Part shown: positions 1-4,855 of the stretch, one piece after another | Layout of the letters: every line of letters starts with the position of its first letter | Numbering within the stretch: the first letter of the stretch is position 1 | NCBI GenBank assembly: GCA_002170355.2 | Contig: NHET02000025.1 | Location: forward strand, 4,939 to 10,904 | From: Gammaproteobacteria bacterium TMED92 | GTDB lineage: Bacteria; Pseudomonadota; Gammaproteobacteria; Pseudomonadales; Azotimanducaceae | Direction of reading: 5' to 3' | Length of the DNA stretch: 5,966 nucleotides | The notes under the pieces: generated by a model | Databases searched by the model: none | The model's input: the letters and a program-made list of their open reading frames with translations, nothing else | Told to the model about the DNA's origin: nothing | Made by a program: the position numbers and the translations under genes

Positions 1-1
1 C

Positions 2-928
2 GGGCCGACCGCCGCCGGCAAGACCGCAGTAGCAATGGCTCTACAAGACGCCCTTGGCGGCCCTGACAAAGCCCAACTCATTAGCGCTGATTCTGCCCTT
101 GTGTATCGTGGCATGGACATTGGCACTGCCAAACCCACGCCCGCAGAGATGCACCGTTACCCCCATTTATTGGTGGACATACGTGATCCTAGTGAGCCTT
201 ATTCGGCGGCTGATTTTGTGCGCGATGCCGATGCCGCCATTGCGGACACGCTGCAACAGGGGAAAACGCCGATCATAGTCGGTGGCACCATGCTATATGT
301 GAAGCGCTTTATGCAGGGTATAGCTACGTTGCCCAGCGCCGATCCAGTGTTGCGAGCGCAGTTGCAAGAACAGTTGCAGCGATTCGGTGCGGTGGCTATG
401 CATGAAAGACTCAAACAGTTAGATGCGCCAGCAGCGGCAAAGATCCATCCAAACAATAGCCAACGCTTGTTGAGAGCGTTAGAAGTCATTGAGGCATCGG
501 GGAAGTCGATGACGAGTCAGTGGCAAAGTGCTAGCGGACCCAATGCCGAACAGCGCCTGTCGGTGGCGGTGCGGGTCGTGGCCATAGTGCCTGAGCGACG
601 CGACCTGCTGCACAAGCGGATCGCGGAACGATTCGACGCCATGCTGGCGGCGGGTTTTGTGGCTGAGGTGGAAGGTTTGATGGCGCGTGGCGACTTGCAT
701 GCGGATCTGCCGGCGTTGCGCGCGGTTGGATATCGTCAGGCGTGGCAACACCTGCGTGGGGACTATGATCATGCAGAATTTGTAGCGCGTGCGTTAGCTG
801 CGACGCGGCAGTTGGCGAAACGGCAACTCACGTGGCTGCGCCAGTGGCCGGACATCGACCTGCAGTCTAGTGCCGCACCTGACGAAGTCGTCCAGCTTAT
901 CGTGCAGAAGCTGCTAGCCAGCGTATAG
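2..928 (+). CDS. miaA: tRNA dimethylallyltransferase MiaA, 5'-truncated by window edge
   Basis: Transfers a dimethylallyl group from DMAPP to N6 of A37 in tRNAs reading codons that begin with U, the step before MiaB methylthiolation; acts in the cytosol. The frame is open from base 2, and its first residues, GPTAAGKT (bases 2-25), are the P-loop, GPTASGKT in E. coli MiaA. The gene therefore begins upstream of the window, and the ATG at 35 is an internal Met that would lose the P-loop. Further family motifs follow: DSALVYRGMDIGTAKP (from base 89, with the catalytic Asp), DIRDPSEPYSAADF, VGGTMLY, IHPNNSQRLLRALEV, GDLHADLPALRAVGYRQ and TRQLAKRQLTWLRQW near the C-terminus. 308 residues are visible against about 316 in E. 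coli, so probably only some 8-20 N-terminal residues are missing. Ends with TAG at 926-928. Sits upstream of hfq as in most gammaproteobacteria. Identity is essentially certain from direct motif recognition. Confidence 0.97.
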   Translation, partial: GPTAAGKTAVAMALQDALGGPDKAQLISADSALVYRGMDIGTAKPTPAEMHRYPHLLVDIRDPSEPYSAADFVRDADAAIADTLQQGKTPIIVGGTMLYVKRFMQGIATLPSADPVLRAQLQEQLQRFGAVAMHERLKQLDAPAAAKIHPNNSQRLLRALEVIEASGKSMTSQWQSASGPNAEQRLSVAVRVVAIVPERRDLLHKRIAERFDAMLAAGFVAEVEGLMARGDLHADLPALRAVGYRQAWQHLRGDYDHAEFVARALAATRQLAKRQLTWLRQWPDIDLQSSAAPDEVVQLIVQKLLASV

Positions 929-943
929 GCAGACAGTTGAGCG

Positions 944-952
944 TGCTAAAAT
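944..952 (+). promoter_or_regulatory. Candidate extended -10 promoter element for hfq
   Basis: TGCTAAAAT fits the sigma-70 extended -10 pattern (TG-N-TATAAT, with 5 of 6 in the hexamer). It lies just after the miaA stop. No good -35 hexamer is seen 16-18 bp upstream, which is tolerable for an extended -10 promoter. Transcription would start near 958-960 and give hfq a leader of about 110 nt. E. coli hfq also has its own promoters within and after miaA, which makes one here plausible. Pattern match only. Confidence 0.42.
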
Positions 953-971
953 AACAGTTAACTTTGCATCA

Positions 972-986
972 AATAACAAGAACAAT
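972..986 (+). promoter_or_regulatory. Five-fold A-A-N triplet run, candidate Hfq-binding site in the hfq leader
   Basis: AATAACAAGAACAAT reads as five consecutive A-A-N triplets, a perfect (A-R-N)5 tract. In E. coli the Hfq distal face binds A-R-N repeats, and Hfq represses its own mRNA by binding the 5' untranslated region. The tract lies between the candidate promoter and the hfq start, about 85 nt before the ATG. Shorter A-R-N pairs follow at 994-999 and at 1059-1064, the latter overlapping the Shine-Dalgarno sequence. That this is an autoregulatory site is inference from position and sequence. Confidence 0.4.
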
Positions 987-1054
987 ACGTCGGAACAGTT
1001 ACGCAGCGAAGGCACTCTTTAGTTTTCGTGAACAAGGTAGCCAGCGGCGGTGGC

Positions 1055-1060
1055 AAGGAG
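1055..1060 (+). promoter_or_regulatory. Ribosome binding site of hfq
   Basis: AAGGAG lies 10 nt before the ATG at 1071. It is the clearest Shine-Dalgarno match among the genes of the first half of the window and confirms the start. Its spacing is slightly long. Confidence 0.75.
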
Positions 1061-1070
1061 CAGATAGCTG

Positions 1071-1310
1071 ATGTCCAAGCGAGAAAATCTTCAAGACCCC
1101 TACTTAAACGCCTTGCGCAAAGAGCGCGTACCGGTGTCTATATTCCTAGTTAACGGTATCAAGTTGCAGGGCCAGATCGAGTCCTTCGATCAGTTTGTGG
1201 TGTTGCTGCGGAATACAGTCAGTCAGATGGTGTACAAGCACGCGATCTCAACGGTGGTACCCGCGCATAACGTCAAGTTTGAAGTTGAAGATCATGTCAA
1301 CAAGAGTTAG
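1071..1310 (+). CDS. hfq: RNA chaperone Hfq, short-tailed
   Basis: Hexameric Sm-like RNA chaperone that pairs small RNAs with mRNAs. The 79-residue product matches E. coli Hfq almost residue for residue through about position 65. Seen: [16 protein letters not shown] at the N-terminus with rim residues R16, K17 and R19; Sm1 region [16 protein letters not shown], with Q41 and F42 of the proximal pore; Sm2 motif VYKHAIS with Y55, K56 and H57. Two departures stand out. Residue 25, Tyr in E. coli and part of the distal A-R-N-binding face, is Phe here (codon 1143-1145). The C-terminal tail after the Sm core is only about 14 residues (E. coli Hfq has 102 in total), though it keeps acidic residues E71, E73 and D74. 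Start supported by AAGGAG upstream and by alignment. Stop TAG 1308-1310. Probably has its own promoter and is partly co-transcribed with miaA and hflX. Confidence 0.98.
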   Translation: MSKRENLQDPYLNALRKERVPVSIFLVNGIKLQGQIESFDQFVVLLRNTVSQMVYKHAISTVVPAHNVKFEVEDHVNKS

Positions 1311-1321
1311 CAACGAGTTCT

Positions 1322-1335
1322 TTGAGTTGTCTCAA
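1322..1335 (+). other. Small inverted repeat before hflX
   Basis: TTGAG (1322-1326) and CTCAA (1331-1335) can pair around a TTGT loop in the 30-bp hfq-hflX gap. There is no following T-run, so it is not an intrinsic terminator. The only GAG that could serve hflX as a Shine-Dalgarno core lies inside the stem and is 14 nt from the ATG. A 5-bp AT-containing stem is weak and may be chance. Confidence 0.2.
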
Positions 1336-1340
1336 TAACC

Positions 1341-2603
1341 ATGTTATTTGATCGGCCCGAAGCCGGGCGGCGAACGCTATTGCTGCAAGTAGAGCTGCGC
1401 CAGAAAGCCAACCCAGATGCGCAGGAGCTCACCGAGTTGGCGCGTTCAGCGCAACTTGTGGTGGCCACGGTTACCGCGGTAAAGCGCGAAGCCCCGCACC
1501 CTCGTTGGTTTGTCGGAAGTGGAAAAGTCACAGAGTTAGCCGAGTTATTGGCTGTGCATGATGCGGACATCGTGCTCGTCAACCATGACCTGTCCCCCGC
1601 GCAACAGCGTAATCTCGAGCAGGCGTTAGATTGCCGGTTGATCACCCGCACCGAACTGATACTAACCATATTCGCTGATCGAGCGCGCAGCCACGAAGGG
1701 CAATTGCAGGTGGAGCTGGCCCAGTTAAAGCACGCACAGACGCGGCTAGTCAGAGGGTGGACCCACCTTGATCGCCAGAAGGGTGGTATTGGTTTGCGTG
1801 GGGCGGGCGAGAAACAGATAGAGCTCGATCAGCGAATGCTCAGCGAGCGAATTAAGGCGACCCAAGCCAAAATTACAGAGGTCAGTAAACGGCGACAACA
1901 GAATCGGCGCGGCCGAAATCGACGTGGCACACCGACAATCACGCTAGTGGGCTACACCAACGCGGGTAAATCCACCTTATTTAACAGCCTCACCAATGCT
2001 CAAGTGTTGGCGCAAGACATGTTGTTCGCGACCCTTGACCCAACCATGCGGCGTGTACAGATACCCGGAACCGGCGAGGTCGTGCTGGCAGATACGGTGG
2101 GCTTCGTTAGCTTGCTTCCGCATACGCTGGTGGAAGCCTTCAAGGCGACTTTAGAAGAGGTCATTCATTCGGATTTGCTGTTACACGTAGTGGATATCAG
2201 CGACCCGCTGTGGCGTGACCGAATGGAGCAGGTGCAGCAGGTTTTGAGTGAAATCGGCGCTGCCGCATTGCGCCAAGTGGTGGTACTAAACAAGGCTGAC
2301 CTCTTAAGTACGCGGCAGCAGCAAGAGATGGCGAGTTTCGGTGTTCTGACCTCGGCACAGTTGAGTCAGGGCCTTGATGACTTGGTCACTGAGATTGGAA
2401 GCGTTTTGGGTGTGGTGGCGCCGCATCAGGTGGTGTTACCGGCGGCAGATGGGAGCAATCGGGCGTGGTTGTATCGGTCTGGGGCGGTTCTGGCCGAGAC
2501 GATACTCAACGACGGCTCGGTACAGTTGACGCTGCAGGCAGATGAGCAGTTACTTGGGCAGATAAAGCAAAAGTCGGGACTGCTATTAGACAAGTCGCGG
2601 TAG
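1341..2603 (+). CDS. hflX: Ribosome-associated GTPase HflX
   Basis: Translational GTPase of the Obg-HflX family that binds the 50S subunit and splits stalled ribosomes, notably after heat stress. 420 residues against 426 in E. coli. The N-terminal HflX domain (about 1-115) contains APHPRWFVGSGKV and LSPAQQRNLE; a helical linker (about 116-195) carries RARSHEGQLQVELAQLKH and RLVRGWTHLDRQKGGIGLRG. The G domain has G1 GYTNAGKS (204-211), G2 within ATLDPT (230-235), G3 DTVG (251-254), G4 NKAD (317-320) and G5 TSA (337-339), so it should bind and hydrolyse GTP. A short C-terminal domain follows (about 360-420). The usual GPGETQ after the QKGGIGLR motif reads GAGEKQ (154-159), and the G4-G5 interval is shorter than in E. 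coli. The ATG at 1341 is the first possible start after an in-frame TGA at 1323 and aligns with the E. coli N-terminus (MFDR versus MLFDR). No convincing Shine-Dalgarno is present. Follows hfq by 30 bp and is probably co-transcribed with it. Confidence 0.97.
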   Translation: MLFDRPEAGRRTLLLQVELRQKANPDAQELTELARSAQLVVATVTAVKREAPHPRWFVGSGKVTELAELLAVHDADIVLVNHDLSPAQQRNLEQALDCRLITRTELILTIFADRARSHEGQLQVELAQLKHAQTRLVRGWTHLDRQKGGIGLRGAGEKQIELDQRMLSERIKATQAKITEVSKRRQQNRRGRNRRGTPTITLVGYTNAGKSTLFNSLTNAQVLAQDMLFATLDPTMRRVQIPGTGEVVLADTVGFVSLLPHTLVEAFKATLEEVIHSDLLLHVVDISDPLWRDRMEQVQQVLSEIGAAALRQVVVLNKADLLSTRQQQEMASFGVLTSAQLSQGLDDLVTEIGSVLGVVAPHQVVLPAADGSNRAWLYRSGAVLAETILNDGSVQLTLQADEQLLGQIKQKSGLLLDKSR

Positions 2604-2653
2604 CAGTGCGCTTAGCGTGATGGCGTATTGAAGTTTGCTGTTAGTCCCCCAAA

Positions 2654-2661
2654 TACAATAG
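2654..2661 (+). promoter_or_regulatory. TACAATAG copy 1, possible -10 element
   Basis: TACAAT is a five-of-six match to the sigma-70 -10 hexamer. The nearest -35-like sequence is TTGAAG at 2628-2633, but its 20-bp spacer is too long for a standard promoter. It is preceded by CCCCCAAA. The identical octamer recurs 110 bp downstream. Confidence 0.25.
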
Positions 2662-2763
2662 TGGTTGATCAGTATTGCAGAGAGCTGGAAAGCCTCGAGG
2701 GTTGCCTACAGAGGTACTACACTGGGCGAAACCTAAAAAATGCACTCGGCTGCAAAACCCCTC

Positions 2764-2771
2764 TACAATAG
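2764..2771 (+). promoter_or_regulatory. TACAATAG copy 2, possible -10 element for hflK
   Basis: Second copy of the octamer, again after a C-run (ACCCCTC). It lies 37 nt before the hflK ATG, a position that would give a short leader. At 17-bp spacing the -35 would be TGCACT (2741-2746), a poor match. If hflK has its own promoter, this is the better placed of the two candidates. Confidence 0.3.
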
Positions 2772-2808
2772 CGTAACGACACAAACGCTTTAACGGCGGA
2801 GCAAGAAA

Positions 2809-3945
2809 ATGGCGTGGAACGAATCTGGCGGTGACGACAAAGACCCTTGGGGCAATCGAGGCAATCAAGGACCACCCGATCTAGATGAGGCGATAAAGAA
2901 ACTGCAAGGACAGCTCTCGGGCTTATTTGGCGGCGGTAAAGGCTCGTCCGGCGGTGGTGGTATTAAAGGCCCATCACAGGGGCTGATATGGCTTGGCGTA
3001 TTGGTGTTGGCAGTAATTTATGTGGCCGCCGGCGTTTACCAGGTAGACGAACAGGAGCGCGGCGTAGTTTTCCGCTTCGGTAAAGTACAACCAGAGCTGA
3101 AGACGGCCGGTTTGAAATGGAATTTTCCGATCATCGATCGGGTCGAACTGGTTAATGTCACCCAGGTGCAATCGCATAATCACCAAGCGCTAATGCTGAC
3201 TAAGGACGAAAACATCGTGGATGTGAGTCTGACGGTGCAGTGGGTTATTGACGACGCCGGGGCTTTTTTGATCAACGTACGAGAACCACGGCGCAGTTTA
3301 AGCCAGGCAACGGAAAGCGCTCTGCGCCATGTCGCAGGTTCCGCCACCATGAACGAAGTGATCACCGATGGTCGAGAGGCAATGGCGATCGAAGTGCAAG
3401 ATCGTCTGCAGCGCTATCTCAAAAGCTATGGCACTGGAATCCAAGTAACGAAGGTCAACATTGATCGCAGCGCGCCGCCGGTACAGGTGCAAGACGCGTT
3501 TAACGATGTGCAAAAAGCCAAAGAAGATCGGCAGCGCTTTGTTAACCAAGCGACCGCCTACGCTCAGCAGGTAGTGCCGGAAGCCCGAGGTCGTGCACAG
3601 CGGCAAATAGAGGAAGCGCAGGCCTACCGAGACCGCGTGATTGCTCGATCCGACGGTGAGGCGCAGCGTTTTGAAAAACTGCTTACGGAATACCTTCGTG
3701 CGCCTGAGGTTACTCGTGACCGTTTGTACTTGGACGCACTGGAAACTGTGTTCAAGAACTCCAGCAAGGTTATGGTCGACGTCGAAGGCGGCAACAACAT
3801 GATGTATTTGCCGTTAGACAAAATGACGCAGCGCATACCTGAGGCTTCGCTGGATCGAGATGTGGTTCGCGCAGCGGTAGAGGAACTGCGCCGCGAGCTC
3901 TCCAACAACCGTAGCACCACGACTCGTGGTCGAGCTAACAACTAG
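2809..3945 (+). CDS. hflK: FtsH-associated membrane protein HflK (SPFH/band 7)
   Basis: Inner-membrane SPFH-family protein that with HflC forms a large assembly enclosing the FtsH protease and modulating degradation of membrane and other substrates. 378 residues (E. coli 419). The cytoplasmic N-terminus begins MAWNESGGDDKDPWG, as in E. coli (MAWNQPG...DPWG), and includes QGPPDLDEAIKKL (20-32) and a Gly-rich stretch (about 40-54). A single membrane segment spans about 58-77. The band 7 domain starts at DEQERGVVFRFGK (80-92) and includes MLTKDENIVDVSLTVQW (129-145). A helical, charged region (about 235-295, KAKEDRQRF, RQIEEAQAYRDRV) and PEVTRDRLYLDALETV (299-314) follow. The short Arg/Ser/Thr-rich tail is shorter than in E. 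coli and explains most of the length difference. Start confirmed by the MAWN match and GGAG (2798-2801) 7 nt upstream. The stop is 9 bp before hflC. Confidence 0.97.
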   Translation: MAWNESGGDDKDPWGNRGNQGPPDLDEAIKKLQGQLSGLFGGGKGSSGGGGIKGPSQGLIWLGVLVLAVIYVAAGVYQVDEQERGVVFRFGKVQPELKTAGLKWNFPIIDRVELVNVTQVQSHNHQALMLTKDENIVDVSLTVQWVIDDAGAFLINVREPRRSLSQATESALRHVAGSATMNEVITDGREAMAIEVQDRLQRYLKSYGTGIQVTKVNIDRSAPPVQVQDAFNDVQKAKEDRQRFVNQATAYAQQVVPEARGRAQRQIEEAQAYRDRVIARSDGEAQRFEKLLTEYLRAPEVTRDRLYLDALETVFKNSSKVMVDVEGGNNMMYLPLDKMTQRIPEASLDRDVVRAAVEELRRELSNNRSTTTRGRANN

Positions 3946-3948
3946 GAG
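3944..3948 (+). promoter_or_regulatory. Ribosome binding site of hflC overlapping the hflK stop
   Basis: AGGAG begins within the TAG stop of hflK and lies 6 nt before the ATG at 3955. This decides for 3955 over the second in-frame ATG at 3961. The overlap of stop and Shine-Dalgarno suggests translational coupling of the two partner proteins. Confidence 0.75.
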
Positions 3949-3954
3949 CCGCCC

Positions 3955-4830
3955 ATGACTATGCGATCTTCCGTTATTTTCGCGATCTTGGCGCTGATCG
4001 TGCTTGGGATTAACGCCACTGCATACCGCGTACAGGAAACAGAGAAAGCAATTTTGCTTGAGTTCGGCAACTTAGTAGACGCTGACATCCAGCCCGGCCT
4101 GCATTTCAAAATGCCCATAGCCGAGGCGGTGAAAAAATTTGATGCCCGAGTCCTTACCGTAGATGCCAGTCCAGAGACTTATTACACCCTGGAAAAGAAG
4201 CCGCTGATCGTCGACTCATTTGTTAAGTGGCGAGTAGCCGACAATGAGTTGTTCTATAAAGGCACTTCCTTCGATGAACGCCGCGCGATTCGCTTACTGC
4301 AGGAGCGGGTTAATGAAGGGTTGCGTAACCAGATCAGTAGGCGCGAGATGTTCGAAGTAATTTCGGGCGAGCGAGACCAGCTTATGGATGACCTACGACA
4401 GGACCTAGATAAAGTGATGCGATCATCCGTTGGGGTTGAGGTCATTGACGTGCGGGTGAAGAAAATAGACCTGCCAGCAGAAGTATCGTCTACGGTGTAT
4501 GAGCGCATGAACTCAGAACGTGACATTGAGGCTCGGCAGTATCGCGCAGAAGGCCAAGAACAAGCGCTGGCTATTCGTGCAAAAGCCGATCGCGACTCGG
4601 TGGTCCTGGAGGCCGAAGCCTATCGGGAGAGCGAGCAAATACGTGGTGATGGCGACGCAAAGGCGGCCGAGCAATACGCCTCTGCCTACAATAAAGACCC
4701 AGAGTTTTATGAGTTTTATCGCAGCATCAATGCCTACAGTGAAGTATTCGCGAACAAAAGCGACCTCTTGGTGTTAGACCCGAACAGCGAGTTTTTCAAA
4801 TACTTGCAAGACGGCAATGTAAAGAAATAG
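3955..4830 (+). CDS. hflC: FtsH-associated membrane protein HflC (SPFH/band 7)
   Basis: Partner of HflK in the complex that surrounds FtsH in the inner membrane. 291 residues (E. coli 334). A short N-terminus leads straight into one hydrophobic segment (about 6-24, VIFAILALIVLGINATAY). The SPFH domain follows: VQETEKAILLEFGNL (26-40), QPGLHFKMP (46-54), KFDARVLTVD (61-70), KKPLIVDSFVKWRV (81-94), and RREMFEVISGERDQL (129-143), a typical HflC stretch. The charged helical region (about 178-240) contains VYERMNSERDIEARQYRAEGQE and IRGDGDAKAAEQYASAYNKDPEFYEFYRS, and the C-terminus has DPNSEFFKYLQ (275-285), like DSDFFRYMK in E. coli. Start chosen by AGGAG at 3944-3948. Immediately follows hflK and is surely in the same transcript; hisZ begins 25 bp after its stop. 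Confidence 0.97.
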   Translation: MTMRSSVIFAILALIVLGINATAYRVQETEKAILLEFGNLVDADIQPGLHFKMPIAEAVKKFDARVLTVDASPETYYTLEKKPLIVDSFVKWRVADNELFYKGTSFDERRAIRLLQERVNEGLRNQISRREMFEVISGERDQLMDDLRQDLDKVMRSSVGVEVIDVRVKKIDLPAEVSSTVYERMNSERDIEARQYRAEGQEQALAIRAKADRDSVVLEAEAYRESEQIRGDGDAKAAEQYASAYNKDPEFYEFYRSINAYSEVFANKSDLLVLDPNSEFFKYLQDGNVKK

Positions 4831-4855
4831 ATCTTCGTTTGGCGGCACACATGCG

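Larger units (their letters stand above)
2604..2808. other. 205-bp intergenic region between hflX and hflK
   Basis: The longest gene-free stretch in the window. It contains no convincing small ORF on the + strand (the ATG near 2620 stops after three codons) and no hairpin plus T-run that would make a terminator. It holds the perfect 8-bp palindrome CCTCGAGG at 2693-2700 and two copies of TACAATAG, each preceded by a C-run. In E. coli hflX and hflK are much closer together, so the gap suggests that hflKC have a promoter of their own here. No -35 element at standard spacing is clear. Confidence 0.6.

Noticed and set aside
35..928. ATG at 35 as the true miaA start
   Set aside because: It would remove the GPTAAGKT P-loop, which is in frame upstream from base 2; the gene is simply cut by the window edge.
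933..1002. Three direct ACAGTT repeats (933, 954, 995) around the hfq promoter, spaced 21 and 41 bp, resembling helical-phase operator sites
   Set aside because: The same word occurs several times elsewhere in the window inside genes (near 370, 414, 2358, 2521, 5218 and 5602), partly because CAG-TTG/TTA encodes Gln-Leu. Three copies in the gap are suggestive but not clearly above background.
2609..2617. CGC-TTA-GCG inverted repeat after the hflX stop as a terminator
   Set aside because: Three-base stem without a T-run; far too weak.
2735..2754. Possible minus-strand terminator: TGCA-N6-TGCA next to an A-run (T-run on the minus strand)
   Set aside because: The stem is only 4 bp and TGCA is self-complementary, so the apparent pairing is weak and there is no minus-strand gene to terminate.
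2641..2868. 75-codon minus-strand ORF across the hflX-hflK gap
   Set aside because: Its N-terminal end is antisense to the hflK start, the product is low-complexity-free but unlike any family I recognise, and no ribosome binding site is evident. Most likely chance.
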